The notes beneath the pieces were generated by a model that saw only the letters and a list, made by a program, of their open reading frames with translations, was not told where the DNA came from and searched no databases. A stretch of DNA of 64,000 bases, from assembly GCF_023156285.1 (NCBI RefSeq), contig NZ_JAKZAJ010000001.1, forward strand, positions 62,001 through 126,000, written 5' to 3'. This document shows positions 36,080 through 45,481 of the stretch, piece after piece. Source of the DNA: Marinobacter koreensis. GTDB lineage: Bacteria > Pseudomonadota > Gammaproteobacteria > Pseudomonadales > Oleiphilaceae. Each line of letters opens with the position of its first letter. The first letter of the stretch is position 1. Position numbers and translations under genes: made by a program.

Positions 36080-36227
36080 GTTTGTGTCCGGAAGGAAAAT
36101 GTCAGTCAATTTGCGAAAAACGAAATGAGAGTGTCTCTATTTTCGCATTTTCTCGCCACTTCCGTCACCTTCTGTCGGGCAGGCGGGGTGTGTATAATCC
36201 GGCCAAACCAATTTTCAGGGTAATTTC

Positions 36228-36644
36228 ATGGACCGCTTGTTTGAATTCGTCGTTAACCATTACATCCTGGCATCGCTGTTCGTCGCTTTCCTGCTGGCCA
36301 TCTTTGCGCTTGAGACACGCCGTGGCGGCTCAAAGGTTTCAGCTCAGGCAGCGGTAAACCTGATCAACAAGGACGAGGCGGTCGTAGTGGATATCCGGGA
36401 TCGGAAGGATTTCGGGACCGGACGTATTACGGGTTCTATCAACATCCCGTTGAACAGTCTCAAGAGCCGGGCCTCCGAACTGAATCGGTTCAAGGACAAG
36501 CAGATCATTATTGCGGACAAGATGGGCCAGCATTCTTCCATGGCGGTCAAGCAGCTGAATGCCGAAGGGTTCAACAACGTGGTGCGGCTCGGCGGTGGCA
36601 TCAGTGAGTGGAAGGACGCCAACTTGCCGCTGGTCAAGAAGTGA
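36228..36644 (+). CDS. Membrane-anchored rhodanese-like protein (YibN type)
   Basis: A 138-residue protein with one N-terminal helix (about 8-27, YILASLFVAFLLAIFAL), then a rhodanese domain (VVVDIRDRKDFGTGRITGSINIP). At the active-site loop the usual Cys is replaced by Asp (IIIADKMGQHSS), so sulfur transfer is unlikely. E. coli YibN has the same kind of change. It lies just before secB, as yibN does in many proteobacteria, suggesting an envelope or secretion role. Confidence 0.85.
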   Translation: MDRLFEFVVNHYILASLFVAFLLAIFALETRRGGSKVSAQAAVNLINKDEAVVVDIRDRKDFGTGRITGSINIPLNSLKSRASELNRFKDKQIIIADKMGQHSSMAVKQLNAEGFNNVVRLGGGISEWKDANLPLVKK

Positions 36645-36782
36645 GGTCGGCCCGGTCTTGATCTCCGTGCGGTTCTGCCGCACTGTTTCACATTAGCCGG
36701 CGTAGGCACGCAGTAGACTGTTCCGGCAGCTACCCGATAACAACGGGCCCTGAGCCCAGGAATGAAACCTAAAGGACCGAAC

Positions 36783-37283
36783 ATGGCTGAGAATCAGCAA
36801 GCCGCAGGCAATGACAACCAGAACCAACCCCAGTTTGCCCTTCAGCGCATTTACGTGAAGGATCTGTCTTTCGAGTCACCGAACTCTCCGCTGGTATTTC
36901 AGGAGCAGTGGCAGCCGCAGGTAAACCTGGACCTGAATACGTCCCACGAGAAGGTCAGCGATAACCAGTACGAAGTGGTGCTGTCCCTGACGGTCACGAC
37001 CAAGATTGGTGACAAGGTGGCGTACATCGTCGAGATTCAGCAGGCCGGTGTGTTCCTGGTTCATGGTATTGAAGGCCCTCAGCTTGGTCAGATGCTGGGC
37101 GCCTACTGCCCGACCATCCTGTTCCCCTACGCCCGCGAGTCCATCGATAACGTGGTCAACAAGGGTAGCTTCCCGGCTCTCATGCTGGCACCGGTCAATT
37201 TCGATGCGATCTACGCCCAGGCGCTCCAGCGTAAACAGCAGGAAGCCGAAGGCGGTGCGGAAGAAGAGTCCAAGACGCACTGA
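36783..37283 (+). CDS. secB: Protein-export chaperone SecB
   Basis: A 166-residue acidic protein. FALQRIYVKDLSFESPNSPLVF and LLAPVNFDAIYAQ-like C-terminal residues are SecB signatures, with GAYCPTILFPYARESI in between. The tetramer keeps precursors unfolded and hands them to SecA. The ATG at 36783 gives the normal N-terminus; the frame is open 21 bp further up. An Ala/Glu-rich tail is slightly longer than in E. coli. It ends in front of a strong terminator. Confidence 0.96.
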   Translation: MAENQQAAGNDNQNQPQFALQRIYVKDLSFESPNSPLVFQEQWQPQVNLDLNTSHEKVSDNQYEVVLSLTVTTKIGDKVAYIVEIQQAGVFLVHGIEGPQLGQMLGAYCPTILFPYARESIDNVVNKGSFPALMLAPVNFDAIYAQALQRKQQEAEGGAEEESKTH

Positions 37284-37297
37284 TCACGCCTCGAAAG

Positions 37298-37329
37298 ACA
37301 AAAAAACCGGCCATGGCCGGTTTTTTTGT
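37298..37329. terminator. Bidirectional terminator between secB and trmL
   Basis: A perfect palindrome over 32 bp, with core ACCGGCCATGGCCGGT and seven-base A and T runs on either side. It serves secB on the plus strand and trmL on the minus strand. Confidence 0.92.
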
Positions 37330-37343
37330 GTCTGGATCCCGGG

Positions 37344-37808
37344 TTACACAGCCCCGTCAAAGCCCAGCTGGCGCCAGGCTTCATACACCACCAAGGCTAC
37401 CGTGTTGGAGAGATTCAGGCTACGGCTCTGCGGCCGCATGGGAACCCTCAGCCGGTGAGCTGCCGGTAAGCTTTCGCGGACGTCGCCAGGAAGACCACGG
37501 GTTTCCGGGCCGAACATCAGATAGTCACCATCCTGGAAGTCGACTTCGTGGTAATGGCTGCTCCCCTTGGTCGTCAGGCCATAGAGCCGTGCCGGCTGTT
37601 CGCTTGCGAGAAAGCCGGCATAGTCCCTGTGGACCTTGACGGTAGCGTATTCGCCGTAATCCAGTCCGGCCCGGCGCATCTGCTTGTCTTCCAGGGTAAA
37701 ACCCAGCGGCTCGATCAGGTGCAGCTGGCAACCGGTGTTGGCACAGAGCCGGATGATGTTGCCGGTGTTCGGCGGTATCTCCGGCTCGTAGAGCACCACA
37801 TGCAGCAC
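37344..37808 (-). CDS. trmL: tRNA (cytidine/uridine-2'-O-)-methyltransferase TrmL
   Basis: A 154-residue SPOUT methyltransferase. The N-terminus [20 protein letters not shown] holds the catalytic Arg, and the knot region is [11 protein letters not shown] plus [20 protein letters not shown]. It methylates the wobble base of tRNA-Leu isoacceptors. The acetyltransferase gene ends 4 bp upstream, so the two may be co-transcribed. Confidence 0.95.
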   Translation of the reverse strand: MLHVVLYEPEIPPNTGNIIRLCANTGCQLHLIEPLGFTLEDKQMRRAGLDYGEYATVKVHRDYAGFLASEQPARLYGLTTKGSSHYHEVDFQDGDYLMFGPETRGLPGDVRESLPAAHRLRVPMRPQSRSLNLSNTVALVVYEAWRQLGFDGAV

Positions 37809-37812
37809 GGCG

Positions 37813-38991
37813 TCAGCGTTCTACAGCGAGGGCGACGCCCATGCCGCCGCCAATGCACAGTGTGGCAAGGCCCTTGTGCGCATCCCGGCGAACCATTTCA
37901 TGAAGCAGGGTCACCAGTATGCGGCATCCGGATGCACCGATGGGGTGGCCCAGGGCAATGGCGCCACCGTTGACGTTAACCTTGTCGGTATCCCATTTCA
38001 GGTCACGGTTAACGGAGATGGCCTGCGCCGCAAAAGCTTCATTGGCCTCGATCAGGTCCAGGTCATCGACCGTCCAGCCTGCCCGCGCCAGGCAGCGCTG
38101 GCTGGCGGGAATGGGGCCGGTCCCCATGATGGTCGGATCCACGCCGGCGTTGGCGTGGGCCTTGATGGTGGCCAGCGGAGTCAGGCCCAGTTCTTTGGCT
38201 TTTTCAGCGCTGCACACCAGCACCGCCGCAGCACCATCGTTCAGGGAGGAAGCGTTGCCGGCGGTGACCGTTCCATCTTTCTTGAAGGCCGGGCGGAGCT
38301 TGGACAGGCCGTCGCCGGTGACACCCTCCCGGGGGCCTTCGTCTTTGCTGACGATCAGCGGGTCGCCCTTGCGTTGGGGGATGCTGACCGGAACGATCTG
38401 ACCCTCGAAGTAACCGGCCTGCTGGGCGGCGACCGCCTTCTGCTGGGAGGATGCGGCAAAGGCATCCTGCTCTTCACGGCTGATGCCGTATTTTTCCACG
38501 ATGTTTTCGGCGGTAATGCCCATGTGGTAGTCGTTGAACGCGTCCCACAGACCGTCCTTGATCATGGTGTCGATCATGGTCCAGTTGCCCATGCGCTGCC
38601 CGTTCCGGCTGTTGGGAAGTACGTGCGGCGCCTGACTCATGCTCTCCTGGCCACCGGCCACCATGAGCTCCGCGTCACCGCATTGGATCGCCTGCACAGC
38701 CATATGCACCGCCTTCAGGCCGGAGCCGCAGACCTTGTTGATGGTCATGGCCGGTACCGACGCCGGGATACCAGCGTGGATGGCTGCCTGGCGCGCCGGG
38801 TTCTGCCCGCAGCCAGCGGTCAACACCTGGCCCAGAACCACTTCGTTGATCTGATCGGCGGCAACGCCGGTCTCTTCCAGCAGCGCCTTGATGACGGCGC
38901 TGCCAAGCTGGTCCGCGGGCAGGCTGGATAGCGCACCGCCGAAGGTCCCGATGGCAGTCCGCTTGGCGGCAACAATGACGACATCACGCAT
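37813..38991 (-). CDS. Acetyl-CoA C-acetyltransferase (thiolase)
   Basis: A 392-residue thiolase with all catalytic residues: acylated Cys in [11 protein letters not shown] (near 88), His in [14 protein letters not shown], and second Cys in [11 protein letters not shown]. Length and motifs fit biosynthetic thiolases (PhaA/AtoB), which condense two acetyl-CoA to acetoacetyl-CoA or reverse this. The frame is open to 39090, but [15 protein letters not shown] at 38991 is the family start. No phaB or phaC gene is beside it, so storage-polymer use is not shown. Confidence 0.93.
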   Translation of the reverse strand: MRDVVIVAAKRTAIGTFGGALSSLPADQLGSAVIKALLEETGVAADQINEVVLGQVLTAGCGQNPARQAAIHAGIPASVPAMTINKVCGSGLKAVHMAVQAIQCGDAELMVAGGQESMSQAPHVLPNSRNGQRMGNWTMIDTMIKDGLWDAFNDYHMGITAENIVEKYGISREEQDAFAASSQQKAVAAQQAGYFEGQIVPVSIPQRKGDPLIVSKDEGPREGVTGDGLSKLRPAFKKDGTVTAGNASSLNDGAAAVLVCSAEKAKELGLTPLATIKAHANAGVDPTIMGTGPIPASQRCLARAGWTVDDLDLIEANEAFAAQAISVNRDLKWDTDKVNVNGGAIALGHPIGASGCRILVTLLHEMVRRDAHKGLATLCIGGGMGVALAVER

Positions 38992-39100
38992 GAGGATTCT
39001 CCAGTATCTGGTGGCGCGAGCCATCGGCGTCGCACCTTGGGGGATGGCAAACTGCCGGGCATTGTATCCGGAAAGCCGTGACCGACCCAAACGGGGCCGG

Positions 39101-39847
39101 TCACATGTTCAGGCTGCGCCCGCCATCCACGGAGATGATCTGCCCCGTCACGAACGGCGCGTCGCACATCAGGAACACGATGGTACCGGCGATATCGTCC
39201 GGGTTACCGGTGGTCGCCAGTGGCGTCTTCTCGACGATCGCTTTCTGGTAGCTGCGATCAATGGCGCCGTCGTTTTCAGGCCAGAGGATGGCACCGGGGG
39301 ATACGCCGTTGACCCGCACGTCCGGCGCAAGATCCTTGGCCCAGGAACGGGTCATGGCGGCAAGGCCGGCTTTGCTGGCGCAATAGAGCGGGTGGTTGCT
39401 CAGGGGCTTTTCGCTGTAGATGTCGATCAGGTTCACCACACTGCCATGGCTTTTTCGCAGGGCCGTCAGGCAGGTCTGCAGCAGGAAAAAAGGCGCTCTG
39501 AGGTTGGTGTTCATGATCCGGTCCCAGTCCTCGTGCATGGCTTCACCGTTTGGTGTGGGATAGAACACCGAGGCATTGTTCACCAGGCCGTCCAGGCGGC
39601 CCCAGTGGGCGAGCGCTTCCTTGCCCAGGCGATGCACGTCATCCAGGCGGGTCAGGTCGCCCTGTAGGCAGATGGTGGACCCCGGCCGAGCCTCGTTGAG
39701 CTTTTCGGTGAGCGCCTGCGCCTGGGTCTGCCGGGACCGATAGTGAATCACGAGGTTCCAGCCACGGTCATGCAGCATTTCTGCGGTACGGGCGCCCAGA
39801 CGGTGGGCCGAGCCGGTAACCAGTGCAACAGGTGCGTTGGCAGTCAT
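39101..39847 (-). CDS. Pteridine reductase-like SDR (FolM/PTR1 group)
   Basis: A 248-residue SDR whose cofactor motif is TGSAHRLG, the TGxxxRxG variant that marks pteridine reductases. IHYRSR after strand 2 fits NADPH binding, and the catalytic pair is YCASK with the upstream Asp/Ser of LIDIYS. By family it reduces dihydrobiopterin or dihydrofolate-type pterins. It lies 8 bp downstream of cca on the same strand, a likely operon. Confidence 0.85.
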   Translation of the reverse strand: MTANAPVALVTGSAHRLGARTAEMLHDRGWNLVIHYRSRQTQAQALTEKLNEARPGSTICLQGDLTRLDDVHRLGKEALAHWGRLDGLVNNASVFYPTPNGEAMHEDWDRIMNTNLRAPFFLLQTCLTALRKSHGSVVNLIDIYSEKPLSNHPLYCASKAGLAAMTRSWAKDLAPDVRVNGVSPGAILWPENDGAIDRSYQKAIVEKTPLATTGNPDDIAGTIVFLMCDAPFVTGQIISVDGGRSLNM

Positions 39848-39855
39848 GGGTATCC

Positions 39856-40980
39856 TCAGTTGTTGGTGTCAGGCAATGACTGTTGTATACGAGTCAATCG
39901 TTCCTCCCGGATTGCACGCCCCAGCGCCTTGCCGCTTAATCCTTGCTCCATCAGTGCTTTCGGGCTTACGCCGGTCGCACTGTCGGCGGCCTTCCCAAGA
40001 ACCTTGAGGAATGCCCGTTCCGGTTCGGGCAGGGCGCATTCAAGTACTTCCGTCAGCGCCTGGAATCGCTCCGGTCGTCGCCAGAAATCGGCCGTATCGA
40101 GCAGTTCCAGCAGACGGTCGGCCGGTAACCGGTCCATTGAGCATAATTCAGTCACTTCGGCTTTGAAATGGGCGGTGAGGCCGGCGAGCGACCGACAATC
40201 GTTGGGAGCCTTGAGCGTCGCCGCGCGGTGACGGGCGGTCTCTTCATCCAGCACAGAGAACAGCGCTGCCACGCGTTGGTCCGTTTCCGTGTCCGAGCCG
40301 CTGATGCAGCGTAAGGCTTCAAGAGCCTCCTCCAGCACGCCCGGAACCGCGAGTTCCGGAATCAGCACGGCGAGAGCATCGCAGGCCTGAAGAACCTCGA
40401 AAAAAGTGTCGGGTTCGTGTTCATGGAGCGCCCGCTGGATTTCCTGCCAGACCCGTTCCGGCACCAGGTGGTCTACCTCGCCCTCTGCCACCATCTGCCG
40501 CATCAGCCGCATGGTGTCGTCGCATACCCGGAAGCCGAGGGGGGTGAGGCGCGCGGCAAAGCGGGCTGTGCGGAGAATGCGAAGCGGATCCTCGGCAAAG
40601 GCGGGAGAAACGTGCCGGAGCGCGTGGTCTTTAAGGTCCCGAAAGCCATCGAACGGGTCAACCAGTTCGCCTTCTTCGGACCTGGCCATGGCGTTGATGG
40701 TGAGGTCCCGGCGTTTGAGGTCCTCTTCCAGGGTGACATCCGGAGCGCTGTAGACCGAAAAACCGTGATAGCCGCGCCCCTGCTTGCGCTCGGTTCGGGC
40801 GAGCGCGTATTCCTCGCGGGTTTCCGGATGCAGGAACACCGGGAAATCTGCCCCGACCTGTTTGAATCCCTTTGCCAGCATCTCCTCAGGCGTGGCGCCC
40901 ACAACGACCCAGTCCCGATCCTTGACCTCAAGGCCAAGCAGTTCGTCGCGGACGGCGCCGCCGACCAGGTAGGTTTGCAT
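39856..40980 (-). CDS. cca: CCA-adding tRNA nucleotidyltransferase
   Basis: A 374-residue class II enzyme. The N-terminus MQTYLVGGAVRDELLGL and the metal-binding KDRDWVVVG carry the catalytic Asp pair; RRDLTINAMA and the template Arg/Asp region AEDPLRILRTARFAARL follow. It adds or repairs the 3' CCA of tRNAs. It is about 40 residues shorter than E. coli Cca, and a clear HD-phosphohydrolase motif is not seen in the C-terminal half, so it may lack that activity. Confidence 0.95.
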   Translation of the reverse strand: MQTYLVGGAVRDELLGLEVKDRDWVVVGATPEEMLAKGFKQVGADFPVFLHPETREEYALARTERKQGRGYHGFSVYSAPDVTLEEDLKRRDLTINAMARSEEGELVDPFDGFRDLKDHALRHVSPAFAEDPLRILRTARFAARLTPLGFRVCDDTMRLMRQMVAEGEVDHLVPERVWQEIQRALHEHEPDTFFEVLQACDALAVLIPELAVPGVLEEALEALRCISGSDTETDQRVAALFSVLDEETARHRAATLKAPNDCRSLAGLTAHFKAEVTELCSMDRLPADRLLELLDTADFWRRPERFQALTEVLECALPEPERAFLKVLGKAADSATGVSPKALMEQGLSGKALGRAIREERLTRIQQSLPDTNN

Positions 40981-41060
40981 GAAAGGTCTCCGCCGGTAGG
41001 TGTTGGGAATACACCGAGATTATCCGGCGCAGGGCCAGAGTTCGCAAACCCGGGCACAAA

Positions 41061-41088
41061 AAAGCCCGCCGGTTTCCGGGCGGGCTTT
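41061..41088 (-). terminator. Terminator after the TraF-type barrel gene
   Basis: A 10-bp stem (AAAGCCCGCC with GGCGGGCTTT) with an 8-nt loop starts 18 bp past the minus-strand stop at 41106. On that strand it is followed by a run of T. Confidence 0.85.
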
Positions 41089-41105
41089 CGCTCAGGCGGG
41101 GCCGG

Positions 41106-42398
41106 TCAGAAGGACGTGCCCAGCTCCAGGGCAGCACCGACATCGGCGTTGCTGTAGAGGCCGGCGAGATCCAGGCGTAATCCCATCAGGTTCAGACCGA
41201 AACCGGCCGTGTACTGGGTCTTTTCTTCGATGCCATCGTTATTGTCGTTGCTGGCCAGGTTCTGGCGCACACCAAAGCGCAGCTGGGCATAGCGCCAGGC
41301 ATCCAGTTCGGCGCCGAGAGCCAGCCACTGGGTGTCGTCTTCAAAGCCGAACGCCTTGTTCTTGGTCAGATCCAGCTCGGCGGTGAGCACATGGAAGTCG
41401 CCGGTATGGGCGATCCCCGCCGTGACGGTTGGGTTCAATTCCAGAGTGCGCACCTTCTCGTCAAGATCGGGCCGGCTGGCCGCCGAATCCAGTTCCATGG
41501 GGATCAGGTTCTTGGCCACCACGCCGAGGTTCCATTGCTGGCGTTCACCAAAGGTATAGGCGGTGCCCAGGTCCAGGTTGAAGCCGCTTTTATCGGTGGT
41601 GTTGTTGTCGCTGTCGAAGTTGTTGTCATCGAAGCCGGAAACCGTCTCGGTGTACTGGAAGGTCTTCAGCTGAACGTATTTGGGGGAGACGCCCACCTGC
41701 AGGTTGGCTCCGTTCTGCAGTTCGAATTGCCGCGCGAAAGACAGGCCGACTTCGGCGACTGCGGCGGCCAATACCTTGCCCTTTGAGGTGAGGTTCAGGT
41801 TGCCGTTGGAGTCGGTTGCGGCGTCGATCTTGTTCTGTGCATCCGTGGCATCGGAAGCGTTGACGATGTTGTCCAGCAGGGTACGGTCATCGGTGGAAAC
41901 TTCACCCTCTACGGTCATCACCAAGGTACCGTTGGTGAAAGCGCCTACGGCGAATGATTGGCTGGGGGCACTCAGAGCCAGGCCAAGGCCCAGGTTGGCC
42001 CGCATCTTGTCCTGATCGAACGATACAAGCCGATCCCGTAGATCTGCAGCGGTTTTTTGAACAGTCTCGGGCGCTGTGCCAGATCGAATTTGCTGCTCGA
42101 ATTGGTCGATCACGGTTTGAATGTCATCAACCTGATCGACCACTTTTTCTTCATCAGCTACGCGGGCATTAATCGATGGAAGGATCAGTCCGAAATCATC
42201 GGACCAGTCATTCTGGTTGGAGGCCATCATAGCTGGGTTGTCCGCAGCGGCTTCCGCCGGGTGAGCGACGGCGACACCGGTTCCGCCCATGGCGAACGAG
42301 CGGGCAGAGGAGAAGGTTTGCGGTCCGGCGAAGGCAGCATTGGCGGCGAGAGCAGTGGAAATTGCAAGGCAAAGTCGGGTGGTGTTTCGGTGTTTCAT
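41106..42398 (-). CDS. TraF-type outer-membrane protein (conjugal transfer TraF_2-like)
   Basis: A 430-residue exported protein with a signal peptide of about 24 residues (ANAAFAG). ARSFAMGGTGVAVAHPAEAAADNPA near residue 33 resembles the start of FadL/OmpP1-type barrels and of the family annotated as conjugal transfer TraF. The remainder alternates beta strands and ends in Phe after LELGTS, as outer-membrane barrels do. Residues about 85-130 look helical and coiled. There are no conjugation genes nearby, so the name is probably historical; a barrel function in transport is more likely. Confidence 0.7.
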   Translation of the reverse strand: MKHRNTTRLCLAISTALAANAAFAGPQTFSSARSFAMGGTGVAVAHPAEAAADNPAMMASNQNDWSDDFGLILPSINARVADEEKVVDQVDDIQTVIDQFEQQIRSGTAPETVQKTAADLRDRLVSFDQDKMRANLGLGLALSAPSQSFAVGAFTNGTLVMTVEGEVSTDDRTLLDNIVNASDATDAQNKIDAATDSNGNLNLTSKGKVLAAAVAEVGLSFARQFELQNGANLQVGVSPKYVQLKTFQYTETVSGFDDNNFDSDNNTTDKSGFNLDLGTAYTFGERQQWNLGVVAKNLIPMELDSAASRPDLDEKVRTLELNPTVTAGIAHTGDFHVLTAELDLTKNKAFGFEDDTQWLALGAELDAWRYAQLRFGVRQNLASNDNNDGIEEKTQYTAGFGLNLMGLRLDLAGLYSNADVGAALELGTSF

Positions 42399-42647
42399 GA
42401 GTGAATGACGCTCTTTTATCTTTCATTAATAAATAGTTAGTGTTTGGATTAGAGCAGAACCGGCCCGTGCCTCAAAGTGCAGAATCGTAAACGGGTGTTT
42501 CCAGAGTGTAAGTCAAGGCAATAACTTGCCGCTTTTGCGAGATGTATCACGCTACAGTTACCATGATGTCCGGTAGATCAACCGGTTGCATAACTTGGCG
42601 TGATTTTTTCATGGTCAGGCGAAAGATTGATTTTTCGGAGATTGGAT

Positions 42648-43193
42648 ATGATCTTGCGCCGGATTCCCGTTCTGCTGTTTGCGTTGGTTGTGGCGGCCTG
42701 CGCCCCGGTGGGCAGCTATCAGGAGAGTAATCGCGACGCGCGTCTCGACGAGAACCTGAAACCGATTGTGGTTCGCGTGAGCGGATTCGGAACCTACGAG
42801 GATGCCGGAAAAGACCGGCTGGACACTCGAAAGAGACTGCTGGCGCGCCGTGCCTCGCAACTGGATGCCTATCGCAACCTGGCTGAACGGGTGTATGGCA
42901 CGGTGATCTACGGGAGCTCCACGGTGAACGACTTCGTGCTGCATAACGACAGGTTCCGCACCTACGTCGACAGCTATATACGGGGTGCCAAGATGGTTGC
43001 CGTCAACGAGCACAGCGATGGGGTCGTTGAAACCGTTATGGAGCTGAAACTTGAACCCCGGTTCCGGGCCTGTGTAGCCGCGGTGGCAGATGACCAGGTG
43101 CGCGAGCGATGCCCGATTCCCATGCCGATGACTAACGATTCGGTGGGTGATGTTGAATCCCGGAATGTGGATTCGCTGTACTATCTGGAGTGA
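42648..43193 (+). CDS. flgP: Flagellar lipoprotein FlgP-like (LPP20 family)
   Basis: A 181-residue lipoprotein with a lipobox ending LVVAAC (Cys about 18). KDRLDTRKRLLARRASQLDAYRNLAERVYG is the conserved LPP20/FlgP block. In Vibrio, FlgP forms an outer-membrane basal-body ring around polar flagellar motors. The ATG at 42648 has CGGAG about 10 nt upstream and gives a good lipoprotein signal. flgT follows with 2 bp between genes. flgO, often first in this operon, is not seen here. Confidence 0.85.
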   Translation: MILRRIPVLLFALVVAACAPVGSYQESNRDARLDENLKPIVVRVSGFGTYEDAGKDRLDTRKRLLARRASQLDAYRNLAERVYGTVIYGSSTVNDFVLHNDRFRTYVDSYIRGAKMVAVNEHSDGVVETVMELKLEPRFRACVAAVADDQVRERCPIPMPMTNDSVGDVESRNVDSLYYLE

Positions 43194-43195
43194 CT

Positions 43196-44446
43196 ATGAG
43201 CGTGGCTATTTTTCGCCGGTTGGCTTTGGCCGGGCACCCGGGGCTGGTCGTACTCATGGCTCTGGCCTTTGTGCTGGTGACGATATTGGGCGCCAGGCCA
43301 GCCGGGGCCGTTGTCCTCGAGGGCGTTGGCCATGCCTCGATTATCAACGGGGATGTGGATGCGGCGCGGGAAAAGGCCCGGGAAGCAGCCCTCCGGGATC
43401 TGGCCTTGCAATACGAGGCCAGTGTCAGTACTCGGGACACCATGGAAAATGGCGTCATCACCCATTCACGGATGGAATTGGCCGCCAGTGCGCAGGCCCG
43501 GCAGGTTCGGATTGTCGACGAACAACGTTCCGGCAATCTGTTGCGGGTTACGGTTCGCGCGGATGTGTCAGCACAGCAGTCCAGTTGCCAGGCCAGCGAT
43601 GCGCTTCATCTGAGAAAGCGGGTTGCGATTGCCGGTTTCCCGATCCTCAGGCCGGACCAGGCGCGGGTAGGGCAGATCGGTGACGCCGGCGAAAACCTGC
43701 CGCAGCAGATTCAGGCCCGGTTGCGCTCCCGGGGCAATCTGCAGATCCTGTCCGCGTCAACCTCGAGTCTGTTCGGCGACGCCATCAATGCACCCACGGT
43801 TCAGCTGAACAACAACCAGTTAACGAACGTGCTTCGGCTGGCCCGGGAAATGGGGGCCCAGTTTGTGGTCACCGGTGTCATCCGGGATCTGGGCATTGCC
43901 GATCCGGCGGCCTGGAATACGTCCCTGTGGGCCGGTTTCAAACGCGGCATCGGCGCAACGGACCGGAGTCGTCGCTTTGCCGTGGACCTGATGGTTTTTG
44001 ACGGGTTCAGCGGCTCACCGGTCTATCAGGAACGGTTTTCCGCAACGGGTGACTGGGACGCCGAGCCCGGCAGTTCCGTCGGATTCGGTTCGGCCGGCTT
44101 CCAGAAGACCGCCTATGGCCAGGCGGTTGCAGGGATCGTCGACCGGATGGCAAGCGCTGTCGATGAGGCACTGGCCTGCCAGCCGTTCATGACGCGTATC
44201 GCTCGGGTGGATGGTCGAACTGTGACGCTGGATTCCGGCGCCACGGCAGGTCTTCGGCCCGGTGATGAGTTGCACCTTTACCGCAGTGCCCGTCACTGGA
44301 CCACGCTGGATGGTACGCCGGAGCTGACCGATGCGGGTCTGACCGTCACGCTGAACAACGTGCATCCGGACTTCAGTTCCGGCCGGATGTCGCAGGACGG
44401 TCGCGAGGTGAATATTCAGAGGGACGATCTGGCGATCGTCTGGTAA
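43196..44446 (+). CDS. flgT: Flagellar H-ring protein FlgT
   Basis: A 416-residue exported protein. The signal or anchor segment is residues about 14-40. AREKAREAALRDLALQYEASVST marks the FlgT N-terminal domain, the middle domain includes KRVAIAGFPI and VVTGVIRDLG, and the C-terminal domain has DSGATAGLRPGDELHLYR. In Vibrio, FlgT builds the H ring that stabilises sodium-driven polar motors. The ATG at 43196 has GGAG 5 nt before it; an in-frame GTG at 43190 overlaps the flgP stop. The gene ends 3 bp from sufE, tail to tail. Confidence 0.87.
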   Translation: MSVAIFRRLALAGHPGLVVLMALAFVLVTILGARPAGAVVLEGVGHASIINGDVDAAREKAREAALRDLALQYEASVSTRDTMENGVITHSRMELAASAQARQVRIVDEQRSGNLLRVTVRADVSAQQSSCQASDALHLRKRVAIAGFPILRPDQARVGQIGDAGENLPQQIQARLRSRGNLQILSASTSSLFGDAINAPTVQLNNNQLTNVLRLAREMGAQFVVTGVIRDLGIADPAAWNTSLWAGFKRGIGATDRSRRFAVDLMVFDGFSGSPVYQERFSATGDWDAEPGSSVGFGSAGFQKTAYGQAVAGIVDRMASAVDEALACQPFMTRIARVDGRTVTLDSGATAGLRPGDELHLYRSARHWTTLDGTPELTDAGLTVTLNNVHPDFSSGRMSQDGREVNIQRDDLAIVW

Positions 44447-44449
44447 TGA

Positions 44450-44908
44450 TCAGGCCGCCTCGGCGGCCGCGATATCCCGGATTTTACCGACCATGGCACG
44501 CAGGCCGTTGCCGCGTGTCGGAGAGATGTGACGGAACAGGTCAAGGCGTTCGAACAGCTCGTCGATGTCGGTCGTCAGCAAGTCCCGCGGGCTTTTACCG
44601 TTCAGCGCAACCAGAATGATGGCTGCCAGTCCGCGCACGATCATCGCATCCGAGTCAATGAGCAGGTACAGCTTGCCACTGGCTTCATCGTAATGGTGGA
44701 TCAGCCACACCTGGCTCTGACAGCCGTGGACGTAGTTCTCTTCGATACGGGCGTCATCGGGAAACGAAGGCAGTTGTTTGCCGAGGTCGATGATGTAGGC
44801 GTAGCGCTCTTCCCAGTCATCCAGGAACTCGAACGCGTCCATGACATCCTCGAGTGTGGTCTTGGTTCCGAGCGGGTTATTCAGAAAGTCCTGTTCGCTT
44901 GCGGTCAT
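44450..44908 (-). CDS. sufE: Sulfur acceptor protein SufE
   Basis: A 152-residue protein. The acceptor Cys is in NYVHGCQSQVWLIH, and AIILVALNGKSPRDLL and FRHISPTRGNGLRAM are family signatures. It receives persulfide from SufS and passes it to SufBCD. Its ATG shares one base with the sufT stop (TAATG), and it is the last gene of the suf operon. Confidence 0.94.
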   Translation of the reverse strand: MTASEQDFLNNPLGTKTTLEDVMDAFEFLDDWEERYAYIIDLGKQLPSFPDDARIEENYVHGCQSQVWLIHHYDEASGKLYLLIDSDAMIVRGLAAIILVALNGKSPRDLLTTDIDELFERLDLFRHISPTRGNGLRAMVGKIRDIAAAEAA

Positions 44909-45450
44909 TACAGCATTCCCAGTTCCAGCTTCGCTTCGTCGGTGAGCATGTCGTTGCTCCAGGGGGGATCGAAGGTCAGTTCAACCGTCACCTTGTCGAC
45001 GTTGGGGACATGTTCGAGTTTCCGCTTCACGTCGTCGGTGATGACCGGTCCCATTCCGCAGCCTGCTGCCGTGAGTGTCATCAGGACATGAATCTGGTTG
45101 CCTTCATCGGTGCCGTTTTCAATCCGGCACTCATAGATCAGTCCCAGGTCCACGACATTGACCGGGATTTCCGGATCGTAGCAGTTTCTCAGTGCTTCCC
45201 AAACCTGGTTCTCGTTGACCGTACCATCGGCCGGGGTCTCGAAACTGCTTTCCAGCGGCTTCTTGCCCAATGCATCGGCGTCGTGGCCCTCGATGCGGGC
45301 CAGGTTGCCGTTCACCGCTACGGTAAAGGTACCGCCCAGCGCCTGGGTGATGGTCACGAAGGTGTCCGACGGAATCATGATCTCGGTTCCGGAGGGGACG
45401 AGGCGGGCTTCCACCTCTCGCTTGGTCAGGACCACTTCCCGTTCTTGCAT
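44908..45450 (-). CDS. sufT: Fe-S assembly factor SufT (MIP18/DUF59 family)
   Basis: A 180-residue protein. Residues 1-75 form the SufT-specific N-terminal part. The MIP18 domain follows with LRNCYDPEIPVNVVDLGLIY, TAAGCGMGPVI and FDPPWSNDML. SufT helps maturation or delivery of Fe-S clusters under high demand. The ATG at 45450 gives the family length; the frame is open to 45528. The gene lies between sufA and sufE. Confidence 0.9.
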   Translation of the reverse strand: MQEREVVLTKREVEARLVPSGTEIMIPSDTFVTITQALGGTFTVAVNGNLARIEGHDADALGKKPLESSFETPADGTVNENQVWEALRNCYDPEIPVNVVDLGLIYECRIENGTDEGNQIHVLMTLTAAGCGMGPVITDDVKRKLEHVPNVDKVTVELTFDPPWSNDMLTDEAKLELGML

Positions 45451-45481
45451 GCCGACTCTGGCCTCGCTGTGTTCTGGTGTA

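Noticed and set aside
34640..36223. Long open frame of 527 codons on the plus strand
   Set aside because: It is antisense to gpmI, whose protein is complete and well conserved; the plus-strand product has no recognisable domain.
41106..42398. Evidence of a conjugative element from the TraF-type name
   Set aside because: No other transfer, relaxase or mobility gene is nearby and base composition matches the chromosome.
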